64,000 nucleotides of DNA from Flavobacteriales bacterium ALC-1 (GTDB lineage Bacteria; Bacteroidota; Bacteroidia; Flavobacteriales; Flavobacteriaceae). Of this stretch, positions 35,289-44,112 are shown piece after piece. Position numbers and translations under genes: made by a program. The stretch lies in contig ABHI01000005.1 in assembly GCA_000171875.1 (NCBI GenBank), positions 97,789 through 161,788 on the forward strand, given 5' to 3'. Numbering within the stretch: position 1 is the stretch's first letter; every line of letters starts with the position of its first letter. The notes under the pieces are model-generated. The model was given only the letters and a program-made list of their open reading frames with translations, was not told the DNA's origin and did not search any database.

Positions 35289-36503
35289 TTAAGCCATTTC
35301 AGGTTTTAGTATACCTAACTCAACCATACAAGCTTTCATCATTTCATAGGTGCGCTTAATATCAGCATCTAATCCAATAGAAAAGCGAATTAATCCATCA
35401 CTCAAGCCCATTACTTCTTGTTCATCTTCAGGAATTTCGGAAGACGTAGAACTTCCTGGCGCACTAAATAAGGTCTTATAAAATCCAAGACTAACTGCTA
35501 AATAACCCAAGTTGCGTTCTTGCATTAATTCCATTAGAGCATTAGCTTTTTCTAGAGAACCAACGTCAATAGTTAACATACCTCCATAACCGTATTTTTC
35601 GTTCATCATGGATTTGAATAATTCATGTGATGGATGAGAAGTTAAACCAGGATAAACCGTTTTTAAACCATCGTTTTCAAATTTCTCTGCTAAATAAGCA
35701 GCATTATGGCTATGCTGCTGCATTCTTATATGCAATGTTCTTAAGTTTTTTAATACTGAAGCAGATCGCAAACTATCCATAGTAGAACCTAAAAGCATGG
35801 CTGCGCCATCATTTACATTTCGCAAGTCATCAATAAACTCTTGAGTACCACAAACAACACCACCTACTGTGTCTGAAGATCCATTTATAAACTTAGTTAA
35901 ACTATGAGCTACAATATCTGCTCCTAATTTTATAGGTGAAATTGATAAAGGAGAAAATGTATTATCTACAACTAACTTTAGATTATGCTTTTTTGCTAAT
36001 TGTGCTAAACCTTTAATATCTGCTACTTCTAACAAAGGATTACTTACTGATTCGCAATACAATACTTTTGTTTTTGATGTAATCGCAGTTTCAACAACAT
36101 CTAACTTAGTGATATCTACAAAAGACGTGTTAATACCTAAGCGAGGTGTGAAGTTCTTTAAAAACGCATACGTGCCTCCATAAATAGTTCTACTACTTAC
36201 AATATGCTCTCCAGCATCGCAAAGTTGTAATAAAACTGGTGTAATGGCTCCCATTCCAGATGCAGTAACTGTTGCTGTTTCTGTACCTTCCATGGCGGCT
36301 AATGCTTCACCTAAGTACAAGTTTGAAGGAGACGAATGACGAGAATATAAATAACAACCGTCTGCATTACCTTCAAACGTATCAAACATCGTTTTCGCTG
36401 AAAGGAATGTATAAGTTGATGAATCTGAAATTGAAGGGTTAACTCCACCAAATTCACCGAAATATTGTAAGTCTTGAATATTATTTGCAGGTTTAAATTT
36501 CAT
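35289..36503 (-). CDS. Cys/Met-metabolism PLP enzyme, probably methionine gamma-lyase
   Basis: 404 residues of the trans-sulfuration family. PLP lysine is Lys204 in AHSLTKFINGSSD; other landmarks are YSRHSSPSNLYLGEALAAMEG, ATASGMGAI-like TVTASGMGAITPVL, SRTIYGGTY, VDNTFSPLSISPIKLGADI and SLGFYKTLFSAPGSSTSSEIP. Family members split methionine, cystathionine or O-acetylhomoserine; the divergent Lrp/AsnC regulator suggests amino-acid catabolism, so methionine gamma-lyase (methanethiol, 2-oxobutyrate, ammonia) is the best guess. No other methionine gene is adjacent. Confidence 0.88.
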   Translation of the reverse strand: MKFKPANNIQDLQYFGEFGGVNPSISDSSTYTFLSAKTMFDTFEGNADGCYLYSRHSSPSNLYLGEALAAMEGTETATVTASGMGAITPVLLQLCDAGEHIVSSRTIYGGTYAFLKNFTPRLGINTSFVDITKLDVVETAITSKTKVLYCESVSNPLLEVADIKGLAQLAKKHNLKLVVDNTFSPLSISPIKLGADIVAHSLTKFINGSSDTVGGVVCGTQEFIDDLRNVNDGAAMLLGSTMDSLRSASVLKNLRTLHIRMQQHSHNAAYLAEKFENDGLKTVYPGLTSHPSHELFKSMMNEKYGYGGMLTIDVGSLEKANALMELMQERNLGYLAVSLGFYKTLFSAPGSSTSSEIPEDEQEVMGLSDGLIRFSIGLDADIKRTYEMMKACMVELGILKPEMA

Positions 36504-36597
36504 GTGCTCTATTTTATTGCTTCACTATGGTCACATGCTGTTCGCTATTTATCATTCGTTAGACGATAAGATTTTGAACTAGCTCGTTTCATAATAA

Positions 36598-36647
36598 TTG
36601 ATTATTTTGATTACATCAAAATTCATAATTATTAGATTAATAATCAA
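36598..36647. promoter_or_regulatory. Nested inverted repeats, candidate Lrp operator
   Basis: Between the divergent PLP enzyme and Lrp genes: TTGATTATT (36598-36606) is inverted at 36639-36647; within it lies the perfect palindrome TTTTGAT-TAC-ATCAAAA (36605-36621) and ATTATT-AGATT-AATAAT (36628-36644). AT-rich imperfect palindromes of this size are usual Lrp/AsnC binding sites. It would let the regulator control both genes. Confidence 0.5.
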
Positions 36648-36751
36648 CACATGTTAAAATAATTAGAAAAAAAATCTAATTAAAGCAATATATATAGTTG
36701 AAAATTCATTAATTTTAAGTTTTAAACTCGAGATACTGAAAAAAAGTTGCC

Positions 36752-37210
36752 ATGATGTTTGACGAAATTGATAACAAACTACTCCACCTACTCCAAGACG
36801 ATAGCAAACAAACCAATAAAGCATTATCTAATAAATTAAATTTGTCCGTCACTGCGGTTTATGAACGGATTAAAAAACTCGAAAACAATGGAGTTATTAG
36901 TAAATATGTGGCTTTAATTGACAAGAAGAAAGTTGAAAAAGATTTTGTAGCCTTTTGTCATATAAAGTTAAGTCAACATTCACAAGATTATGTGGTCAAA
37001 TTTGAGCGAGAGGTTCGTAAATTAGACGAAGTTTTAGAATGTTATCATTTGAGTGGTGATTATGATTATTTACTTAAAGTTTTGGTTAAGGACATGAAAG
37101 CCTTTAGAGCCTTTATGGTAGAGAAATTAACAACAATTAATCATATTGGAAGCACACGTAGTATGTTTATGATAAATGAAGTAAAGCATACTACTGCAAT
37201 TGCATTATAA
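36752..37210 (+). CDS. Lrp/AsnC family transcriptional regulator
   Basis: 152 residues: N-terminal helix-turn-helix (NKLLHLLQDDSKQTNKALSNKLNLSVTAVYERIKKLENNGVISKY) and C-terminal RAM ligand-binding domain (VAFCHIKLSQHS ... LECYHLSGDYDYLLKVLVKDMKAFRAFM). It senses amino acids as an octamer. It is divergent from the trans-sulfuration enzyme and probably controls it through the palindromes between them. An ATG at 36752 and a second one codon later are both possible starts. Confidence 0.93.
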   Translation: MMFDEIDNKLLHLLQDDSKQTNKALSNKLNLSVTAVYERIKKLENNGVISKYVALIDKKKVEKDFVAFCHIKLSQHSQDYVVKFEREVRKLDEVLECYHLSGDYDYLLKVLVKDMKAFRAFMVEKLTTINHIGSTRSMFMINEVKHTTAIAL

Positions 37211-37213
37211 ATT

Positions 37214-37840
37214 ATGAAGACAGTTCAATATAAACTCATAGAATTATTCATCTTATTTGCTATTGCCCCTATATGTTTTGCATTAGATTTTCCTATATGG
37301 TTAAAGATGGGAGTTGGTCTTTTGGGATTTACATATATCATATTTGTACTATTAAAAATTGAAAACAATACGTTTAAGATTAATAAATATCTTAATTGGA
37401 AACATTTCTGGAAACTTACATTTATTCAGCTCATTTGCATCGCTATCATTACTTCTGTCTATGTACAAATTTTTGATGCAAAAAATTTATTCTTTATGCC
37501 ATTGAATAAACCTTTAGTTTGGATGGCAATACTTTTTATTTATTCTGTTTTCTCAGTATATCCCCAAGAATTAATTTTTAGAACATTTTTCTTTCAACGC
37601 TACAGCGATTTATTTAAAAACCAAACACTTTTTATATTGGTAAATGCAGCTCTATTTTCTTTAGCCCATTTATTTTTTAGAAACACATTAGTTATGTTTC
37701 TAACATTTATTGGCGGAATCTTATTTGCATTAACATTTAAGAAAACAAAATCTACAATATTAGTCTCTATTGAACATGCCATTTATGGCTGTTGGTTATT
37801 TACAGTTGGTATGGGAGAGATGCTTGGTTTTCCAACCTAA
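37214..37840 (+). CDS. CPBP-family intramembrane protease-like protein
   Basis: 208 residues, about six to seven transmembrane helices, starting three bases after the Lrp gene stop. C-terminal CPBP (Rce1-like) motifs: YPQELIFRTFFFQRY, where the usual catalytic EExxxR is QELIFR, then NAALFSLAHLFFRN with the conserved His, and VSIEHAIYGCWLF. The first glutamate is replaced by Gln, but the second glutamate and both histidines remain. The role (prenyl-protein processing, bacteriocin immunity or unrelated) is unknown. Confidence 0.85.
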   Translation: MKTVQYKLIELFILFAIAPICFALDFPIWLKMGVGLLGFTYIIFVLLKIENNTFKINKYLNWKHFWKLTFIQLICIAIITSVYVQIFDAKNLFFMPLNKPLVWMAILFIYSVFSVYPQELIFRTFFFQRYSDLFKNQTLFILVNAALFSLAHLFFRNTLVMFLTFIGGILFALTFKKTKSTILVSIEHAIYGCWLFTVGMGEMLGFPT

Positions 37841-37893
37841 AGCTTTATGCTAAATTTAGCAGCTAGTCATTCGTAAATCTTTAATCAAAATTG

Positions 37894-37901
37894 TACTTTT
37901 G
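37894..37901 (+). promoter_or_regulatory. Candidate -7 element for lpdA
   Basis: TACTTTTG fits TAnnTTTG. TTCG at 37870-37873, twenty bases upstream, resembles the -33 TTTG. The leader would then contain the REP-like repeat at 37913-37942. Confidence 0.35.
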
Positions 37902-37912
37902 TACTCGTTTTT

Positions 37913-37942
37913 GCTTTGTCATGACGAGCTTGTCGAAGCATC
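37913..37942. repeat. REP-like dispersed repeat upstream of lpdA
   Basis: On the minus strand it reads GATGCTTCGACAAGCTCG followed by TCATGACAAAGC, with inverted blocks GCTT-GTCG-AAGC and GAC...GTC on the + strand. This resembles a very common intergenic repeat of Flavobacteriaceae genomes as I remember it. Its place between a likely promoter and the lpdA start is notable. Confidence 0.5.
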
Positions 37943-37969
37943 TTTTTTAATATTAGAAAAACTATATAT

Positions 37970-39370
37970 ATGAATTCATACGATGTAGCAGTAATAGGAT
38001 CCGGTCCTGGAGGATATGTAGCAGCAATTCGTTGCGCACAACTAGGCATGAAAACTGCAATTATTGAAAAATATTCTACACTTGGTGGTACCTGTTTAAA
38101 TGTAGGTTGTATTCCAAGTAAAGCACTTTTAGATTCATCTCACCATTACGAAGATGCCATCAAACATTTCGAGGAACATGGTATTGATATTCCTGGTGAC
38201 ATTAAGGTGAATTTAAAACAAATGATTGCGCGTAAGCAATCTGTTGTTGACCAAACTACTGGAGGTATTGATTTCTTAATGAAGAAAAATAAGATTGATG
38301 TTTACGAAGGTTTAGGTAGTTTTAAAGATGCAACACATATTATTATTGCTGAAAAAGAAACTACAGAGATTGAAGCAAAAAACACCATTATTGCTACAGG
38401 ATCTAAACCATCTACACTTCCATTTATAGAAATTGATAAAGAACGAGTTATTACTTCTACTGAAGCTCTAAAGTTAACCGAAATCCCAAAGCACCTGATT
38501 GTAATTGGTGGTGGTGTTATTGGTTTAGAGCTTGGACAAGTTTATAAGCGATTAGGTGCAGAAGTTTCTGTTATTGAATATATGGACAGAATCGTACCAA
38601 CAATGGATGCTGGTGTTTCTAAAGAACTAAATAAGGTTTTAAAGAAGCAAAAATTTAAAATGAATCCATCTCACAAAGTAAAATCTGTTGAACGTAAAGG
38701 AGATGAAGTTATCGTAAAAGCTGATAACAAAAAAGGTGAAGAAGTTACTTTTACAGGAGATTATTGTTTAGTATCTGTTGGTCGTCGCCCATATACAGAT
38801 GGTTTAAATGCGGAAGCTGCTGGTGTTAAATTAAATGATAGAGGGCAAGTTGAAGTGAATGAGCATTTACAAACTAGTGCTCCAAATATATACGCCATTG
38901 GTGATGTTATTAAAGGAGCTATGTTAGCACACAAAGCTGAAGAAGAAGGTGTATTTGTTGCTGAAACCTTAGCTGGTCAAAAACCACATATAGATTACAA
39001 TTTAATACCTGGTGTGGTTTACACTTGGCCAGAAGTGGCTGCAGTTGGTAAAACAGAAGACCAATTAAAAGATGCAGGAGTAGATTACAAAGTAGGTCAG
39101 TTTCCAATGCGTGCTTTAGGAAGAAGTCGAGCAAGTATGGATTTAGATGGATTTGTAAAAGTACTTGCAGATAAAACTACAGACGAAATTTTAGGAGTAC
39201 ATATGGTTGGTGCTCGTGCTGCAGATATGATTGCTGAAGCTGTAGTCGCAATGGAATACAGAGCATCTGCGGAAGACATATCTCGCATGTCTCACGCACA
39301 TCCAACATTTACTGAAGCTATTAAAGAAGCGGCTTTAGCAGCAACTGACGATAGAGCATTACACATTTAG
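37970..39370 (+). CDS. lpdA: Dihydrolipoyl dehydrogenase (E3)
   Basis: 466 residues. FAD- and NAD-dependent disulfide reductase that re-oxidises the lipoamide of 2-oxoacid dehydrogenases and the glycine cleavage system. FAD motif GSGPGGYVAAIRCAQLG, redox disulfide GGTCLNVGCIPSKALL, NAD motif VIGGGVIGLELGQVYKRLG, NIYAIGDV, and the C-terminal HAHPTFTEAIKEAA with the catalytic His-Glu pair. No E1/E2 genes nearby. FabV starts 12 bases after its stop. Confidence 0.96.
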   Translation: MNSYDVAVIGSGPGGYVAAIRCAQLGMKTAIIEKYSTLGGTCLNVGCIPSKALLDSSHHYEDAIKHFEEHGIDIPGDIKVNLKQMIARKQSVVDQTTGGIDFLMKKNKIDVYEGLGSFKDATHIIIAEKETTEIEAKNTIIATGSKPSTLPFIEIDKERVITSTEALKLTEIPKHLIVIGGGVIGLELGQVYKRLGAEVSVIEYMDRIVPTMDAGVSKELNKVLKKQKFKMNPSHKVKSVERKGDEVIVKADNKKGEEVTFTGDYCLVSVGRRPYTDGLNAEAAGVKLNDRGQVEVNEHLQTSAPNIYAIGDVIKGAMLAHKAEEEGVFVAETLAGQKPHIDYNLIPGVVYTWPEVAAVGKTEDQLKDAGVDYKVGQFPMRALGRSRASMDLDGFVKVLADKTTDEILGVHMVGARAADMIAEAVVAMEYRASAEDISRMSHAHPTFTEAIKEAALAATDDRALHI

Positions 39371-39382
39371 AATTCGACACAT

Positions 39383-40573
39383 ATGATTATAGAACCAAAA
39401 ACTAGAGGATTTATTTGTTTAACAGCGCACCCAACCGGTTGCGAGCAAAATGTATTAAATCAAATAGACTATATAAAATCAAGACCAACTACTGATGGAC
39501 CAAAAAAGGTGTTGGTTATTGGAGCTTCAACTGGCTTTGGCTTAGCATCTCGTATAACAAGTGCATATGGTTCTAATGCTTCAACAATAGGTGTCTTTTT
39601 TGAAAAACCACCAAAAGAAGGCAGAACAGCATCGCCTGGATGGTATAATAGTGCTGCTTTTGAAACACAAGCACACAAAGACGGTTTATATGCTAAGAGT
39701 ATAAATGGAGATGCGTTTTCTCACGAAATTAAAGCCCAAACTTTGAACCTTATTAAAGAAGATTTAGGTCAAATAGATGTATTAATTTATAGTTTAGCAT
39801 CACCCGTGAGGACACATCCAGATACTGGAGAACGTTTTAAATCTGTGCTAAAACCAATTGGGGGGACATTTACAGACAATACAGTTGATTTTCATACAGG
39901 TGAAGTCAAAGAGATTTCTATTGAGCCTTGTGCAGGTGATGATATTAAAAACACAGTTGCAGTAATGGGAGGTGAAGATTGGCAAATGTGGATTGATCTT
40001 TTAAAATCTGAAGGAGCTTTATCTAACGATTTTAAAACTGTTGCCTATTCTTATATTGGCCCATCATTAACTGAAGCGGTTTATAGAAAAGGAACTATTG
40101 GCAAAGCAAAAGACGATTTAGAAGCTACTGCTTTTAAAATTACTGACACCTTAAATGATATTAACGGAAAGGCTTATGTCTCTGTAAACAAAGCATTAGT
40201 AACCCAAGCTAGTTCTGCAATACCTGTGATACCACTATATATTTCATTATTGTATAAAGTGATGAAAGAAGAAGGTATTCACGAAGGTTGTATAGAGCAA
40301 ATAGAACGACTATTTAATGAACGCCTATATACTGAAAATTTAGAACTAGACGATGCTGGAAGAATCCGTATTGACGATTGGGAAATGCGTGATGATATAC
40401 AAGCAAAAGTTTTAGAACTTTGGAAAGAAGCCACTACAGAAACTTTACCAAACATTGGTGATTTAAAAGGTTATAAAACCGATTTCTTTAATCTTTTTGG
40501 ATTCGATGTTAATGGTGTTGATTATGATGCAGATGCTAATGAAATGGTTAATATTCCAGGATTACAGGCTTAA
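39383..40573 (+). CDS. fabV: Enoyl-ACP (trans-2-enoyl-CoA) reductase FabV
   Basis: 396 residues, the length that separates FabV from the short FabI. It reduces the trans-2 double bond in the last step of each fatty-acid elongation cycle. N-terminal MIIEPKTRGFICLTAHPTGCEQNV, NAD site VLVIGASTGFGLASRI, FEKPPKEGRTASPGWYN, LIYSLASPVRTHP and the Y-x8-K catalytic pair in YRKGTIGKAK, then PVIPLYISLLYKVMKE. FabV enzymes tolerate triclosan. Likely transcribed with lpdA and ended by the hairpin at 40596. Confidence 0.96.
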   Translation: MIIEPKTRGFICLTAHPTGCEQNVLNQIDYIKSRPTTDGPKKVLVIGASTGFGLASRITSAYGSNASTIGVFFEKPPKEGRTASPGWYNSAAFETQAHKDGLYAKSINGDAFSHEIKAQTLNLIKEDLGQIDVLIYSLASPVRTHPDTGERFKSVLKPIGGTFTDNTVDFHTGEVKEISIEPCAGDDIKNTVAVMGGEDWQMWIDLLKSEGALSNDFKTVAYSYIGPSLTEAVYRKGTIGKAKDDLEATAFKITDTLNDINGKAYVSVNKALVTQASSAIPVIPLYISLLYKVMKEEGIHEGCIEQIERLFNERLYTENLELDDAGRIRIDDWEMRDDIQAKVLELWKEATTETLPNIGDLKGYKTDFFNLFGFDVNGVDYDADANEMVNIPGLQA

Positions 40574-40595
40574 ATTAAACCCTATCAAATAAATT

Positions 40596-40626
40596 AAAAG
40601 CGAACCAAATTGGTTCGCTTTTTTTA
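40596..40626. terminator. Terminator after fabV
   Basis: Perfect 12-base arms AAAAGCGAACCA (40596-40607) and TGGTTCGCTTTT (40611-40622), three-base loop, followed by more T. The core GCGAA/TTCGC is shared with the terminators at 42559 and 50364. Confidence 0.88.
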
Positions 40627-40752
40627 TAGTTAACATCATTGCTAGATATCATATTTTTATAAATTTAAATATAACGCCACTGTAACGAAAGTACTTGACA
40701 ATCGTCTTATGAGCATATCTTACTTTTTGCTAATCATTTAAATCCATTCGAC

Positions 40753-42540
40753 ATGTTTAAAAAAATCACACTACTCTTCCTTTTAATGCCTTTTGCATTT
40801 TACGGACAAAATAAATCTCAAGACGTTAGTAGTTTAACCAAAGAGCTAGATCAAAAAATTCCCAAATTATTAAAAGATTTCATGGTGCCAGGTACTGCGA
40901 TTGCTATTATTGAAAATGGTGAGCTGGTATTACAAAAAGCTTATGGTTATTCAGACCTTGAGAAAGGTGAGAAAACAACAACTAAAACTGGATTTAATAT
41001 TGGTTCTATCTCTAAAACCATTGCAGCTTGGGGAGTAATGAAACTCGTTGAAGACGGTAAAATAGATTTAGATGCACCTGCTGAAAATTATTTAACACGC
41101 TGGAAATTGCCAGAATCTGACTTTGATTCTAAAAAAGTAACAATAAGACGATTATTAAGTCATACAGCAGGATTGTCACTTCACGGATATCCTGGATGGA
41201 CACCTAAAGATCGTTTATCTACAATTGAAGAATCTTTGAATGGACGTAACAATGGACCAGGCAGAGTAGAAATGATTATGGAGCCAGGAACAAAATGGAA
41301 ATATTCTGGAGGTGGTTATACCATCTTACAATTGATAATAGAGGAAGTAACAGGGCAAAAGTTTGAAGATTATATACAAACGGCAGTTTTAAATCCTTTA
41401 GGAATGAAAAGCAGCAGTTATAAAATTGACGAAACGATACTTAAAAATTCATCTTTAGAACATGATGGCTTTGGAGAGCAAATAGATTTTGAATTGTTTA
41501 CAGCACAAGCCGCGGCTGGATTGCATACTACGATTGAAGATTTTACAAGATTTGCCTATGCAAGTCTTTTTGCTCATAAGAATAACAAAAAATATAATAC
41601 CATTTTAAAAGAGAGTACTGTTGAAGAAATGATGAAACCAGCAGCAGCTTCAAATGATAGTTATGGTTTAGGGTATCAGATGCATACGACTCCTAATGGA
41701 TCATATAGATTAATAGGTCATGGTGGTGCAAATTCTGGTTGGCATGCATTTTTTAGAGTAAACCCAGATACGAATGATGGTTTTATTATGATTACTAATG
41801 GAGGGGCTGGCCAAAACATTTATACACAAATATTTTGTGATTGGGTTCAATGGAAAACAGGAGAATCCATGGGTAATAGATGTGATGTTAAGCCTTCCAT
41901 AGCAGCTAAACTAAAAATTGTTATTGATACTAATGGGGTATCTAATGTTGCTTCTGGTTACATGGATTTTAAATCAAATAATTCTGATGATTATAATTTT
42001 TCTGAGAGTGCAATAAACGATTTAGGATACTATTACATGAGAAAAAAGGAGCTTTCTAATGCACTAGCTGTTTTTAAACTTAATGTTAATGAATACCCTA
42101 AGTCTTCTAATGTTTATGATAGTTATGGAGAAGCTTTGTTAGAAAATGGTAATACAGAAGAAGCTATCACTAATTATAAAAAATCAGTAGAGTTAAATCC
42201 TGCTAATAAACATGGCATTGATGTATTAAAAAAGCTAAATGTAGATGTTAGTAATTTAGGAAAAGTATATAAAGTTGCTTCAGAAACATTAAATGATTAC
42301 TTAGGTAAGTATCAATTATCAGCTGATTTTATAGTTACAATTTTTCGAGAAGGCGATAAATTAATTGCGCAACCTAAAGGACAAAATTCTCTTGAGATTG
42401 TTCCTATATCTCATGACAAGTTCTATGTAGAACAGGTTAAGGCTGAAGTCATTTTTAATAGAGATGCAAATGGAGTTGTAGAAAGCATGACATTGCGTCA
42501 AAAAGGAAGAGATACTTTTGGTAAAAAGCTAAAGAATTAG
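40753..42540 (+). CDS. Serine hydrolase (class C beta-lactamase-like) with TPR tail
   Basis: 595 residues. Signal peptide (cut near FYGQN). Penicillin-binding-protein-like fold: S85-I-S-K88 in NIGSISKTIAAWG, YSG in KWKYSGGGYTIL (usual YxN, here YSG), and HGG in IGHGGANSGW. After about residue 400 come two TPR units (YYMRKKELSNALAVF, LENGNTEEAITNYKKSVELNP), then a C-terminal beta domain like that of DUF3471 proteins (DYLGKYQLSADFIVTIF). Likely a periplasmic esterase or peptidase rather than an antibiotic-resistance enzyme. Confidence 0.88.
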   Translation: MFKKITLLFLLMPFAFYGQNKSQDVSSLTKELDQKIPKLLKDFMVPGTAIAIIENGELVLQKAYGYSDLEKGEKTTTKTGFNIGSISKTIAAWGVMKLVEDGKIDLDAPAENYLTRWKLPESDFDSKKVTIRRLLSHTAGLSLHGYPGWTPKDRLSTIEESLNGRNNGPGRVEMIMEPGTKWKYSGGGYTILQLIIEEVTGQKFEDYIQTAVLNPLGMKSSSYKIDETILKNSSLEHDGFGEQIDFELFTAQAAAGLHTTIEDFTRFAYASLFAHKNNKKYNTILKESTVEEMMKPAAASNDSYGLGYQMHTTPNGSYRLIGHGGANSGWHAFFRVNPDTNDGFIMITNGGAGQNIYTQIFCDWVQWKTGESMGNRCDVKPSIAAKLKIVIDTNGVSNVASGYMDFKSNNSDDYNFSESAINDLGYYYMRKKELSNALAVFKLNVNEYPKSSNVYDSYGEALLENGNTEEAITNYKKSVELNPANKHGIDVLKKLNVDVSNLGKVYKVASETLNDYLGKYQLSADFIVTIFREGDKLIAQPKGQNSLEIVPISHDKFYVEQVKAEVIFNRDANGVVESMTLRQKGRDTFGKKLKN

Positions 42541-42558
42541 AATACTTTATGTTAAGAG

Positions 42559-42587
42559 AAAAGCGAGTCAATTGATTCGCTTTTTTT
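42559..42587. terminator. Terminator after the TPR serine hydrolase
   Basis: Arms AAAAGCGA (42559-42566) and TCGCTTTT (42577-42584), with further pairing TCAA/TTGA inside, then a T-run. The DUF922 gene starts only a dozen bases later. Confidence 0.8.
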
Positions 42588-42599
42588 ATTTTAGCATAT

Positions 42600-43439
42600 A
42601 TGAAGAAAGTTAACCTTTATTTTTTTATTTCAATAGTAGTTGTGGCATGTTCGCCAAAGTTAAAAAGTAACATAGTTCAAACACTTTCACCATTATCAGA
42701 TAATGCTTTGGTTGTAGTTTTAGATATTTCAGACAATCAATCTATAATTGGCAAAGCAGTTGGTACTATAGAAGCTAAAGATGGTGGTTTGGCAGTAAGT
42801 TGTACTTATTACGAGAACATTCTTAATCTCAAGAAACTTGCGAGGAAAGCTGGTGCGAATCTGATTAAAATAACAGAACATAAAACTCCAGATAAATGGA
42901 GTTCGTGCCATAGATTAAAAGCCAAAATATATAGTGTAACTAATCCTAAACAGTATGAAATTCAGATTGAGTGGAGTGCAGATAGAAAGCTAACTTGGAA
43001 AGATTTTAAAGGTAAACCAGATACAATAAATCACCCTAATACCTTAGCTATGACTAACTCTGGTTTTGGATACGAATCTGGAATTAGTATGTTTAAAGAA
43101 GGTAAGATCTTTGTACAAAGTGTGTTTAACACAAATGAAAGTTGGGTCGTACCAAAAGGAAAAAATGATTATGTGCTTAGACATGAACAAATTCATTTTG
43201 ACATTACCGAAATATATTCTAGAAAATTAAGAAAAGTGCTAACTGATGCAAAAATAACTAGTAGCGACACACAGCGCGCTAAAGCAATTTTTGATAAAAT
43301 TTTTAATGAATTGCAAAAACGCCAAGACAAGTATGATAGAGAAACCAAATATGGTGACAAAAAAGAAACTCAAGAAAATTGGGAGGCTATTGTAGAAATA
43401 GAATTAGCAAAATATGAGTTTTATAAAGAAAATAAATAG
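42600..43439 (+). CDS. DUF922 family lipoprotein, putative zinc protease
   Basis: 279 residues. Lipobox IVVVAC (Cys17), so lipid-anchored. The N-terminal ~100 residues are unassigned. From about 120: IQIEWSADRKLTWKDFKGKP and GFGYESGISM, then RHEQIHFDITEIYSRKLRK with the HExxH zinc site followed by Asp, which identifies the DUF922 family. Family members are predicted secreted metalloproteases without known targets. The gene follows a terminator, so it should have its own promoter within or before the preceding stop region. Confidence 0.85.
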   Translation: MKKVNLYFFISIVVVACSPKLKSNIVQTLSPLSDNALVVVLDISDNQSIIGKAVGTIEAKDGGLAVSCTYYENILNLKKLARKAGANLIKITEHKTPDKWSSCHRLKAKIYSVTNPKQYEIQIEWSADRKLTWKDFKGKPDTINHPNTLAMTNSGFGYESGISMFKEGKIFVQSVFNTNESWVVPKGKNDYVLRHEQIHFDITEIYSRKLRKVLTDAKITSSDTQRAKAIFDKIFNELQKRQDKYDRETKYGDKKETQENWEAIVEIELAKYEFYKENK

Positions 43440-43455
43440 TTTTAGTTTTTAGCAA

Positions 43456-44046
43456 CTATAACTCTTGTATCAAATCATTAATACGTAAGCGTTTACTATA
43501 ATCATCTTCATTAATATCTCTTACAAAGCAAAATGCACTAATTTCCTCGCGCTTTACTTTTTCTGTAAGCTCTTCAACTGTAAAAGGCCCAAATTCTTCT
43601 GATTCAGATATATAATAAAATTGATGATCGTATATAAGATTACTCGCCTTTTGCTTGTACTTAAACTTTAAATAGTCTTGAACGTCATCCATTGAATTTA
43701 GTTCATCAGCATAATTGCTCGTGTTTATAAAAAGTGCAAATTCATCTTTAGTTTGATCATTAAGTACTAAAATATCCTCATCCTTAAGGTAAGCTTTTAC
43801 TGTGGCTCTACCATCTTCAGTTTCTATAGTAAAAATATTTTGAAAATGAATATTCCAAGACGTTTCAATAACATTATCTTTTCCATAGATTTCGAGAACG
43901 TTGCCTTTCTTAAAGATATAGGTTGATTTCTTCTCTGCAATTCCGTTTACCAACACCCACTTTTGATCTATAAAATTAGAATTGTGATGAACTGAATAGT
44001 CAAAAGGTTTTAAATTAGGGATTGTCTTATGTAGGTCCTGTATCAT
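43456..44046 (-). CDS. Protein with C-terminal GYF_2/DUF4339-like domain
   Basis: 196 residues, no signal peptide. The first ~130 residues contain beta-rich sequence (KWVLVNGIAEKKSTYIFKKGNVLEIYGKD ... NIFTIETEDGRATVKAYLKDED) of no family I recognise. The C-terminal YYISESEEFGPFTVEELTEKVKREEISAFCFVRD fits the GYF_2/DUF4339 pattern, a small peptide-binding or structural domain found at bacterial protein ends. Convergent with the DUF922 gene, and downstream of the LytTR regulator on the same strand. Function unknown. Confidence 0.7.
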   Translation of the reverse strand: MIQDLHKTIPNLKPFDYSVHHNSNFIDQKWVLVNGIAEKKSTYIFKKGNVLEIYGKDNVIETSWNIHFQNIFTIETEDGRATVKAYLKDEDILVLNDQTKDEFALFINTSNYADELNSMDDVQDYLKFKYKQKASNLIYDHQFYYISESEEFGPFTVEELTEKVKREEISAFCFVRDINEDDYSKRLRINDLIQEL

Positions 44047-44112
44047 AACGAAAGATTTAGTACTTATCTATTGCAATAACAACGTAAAATTCGGGGTTAT
44101 TATTGAATAAAG

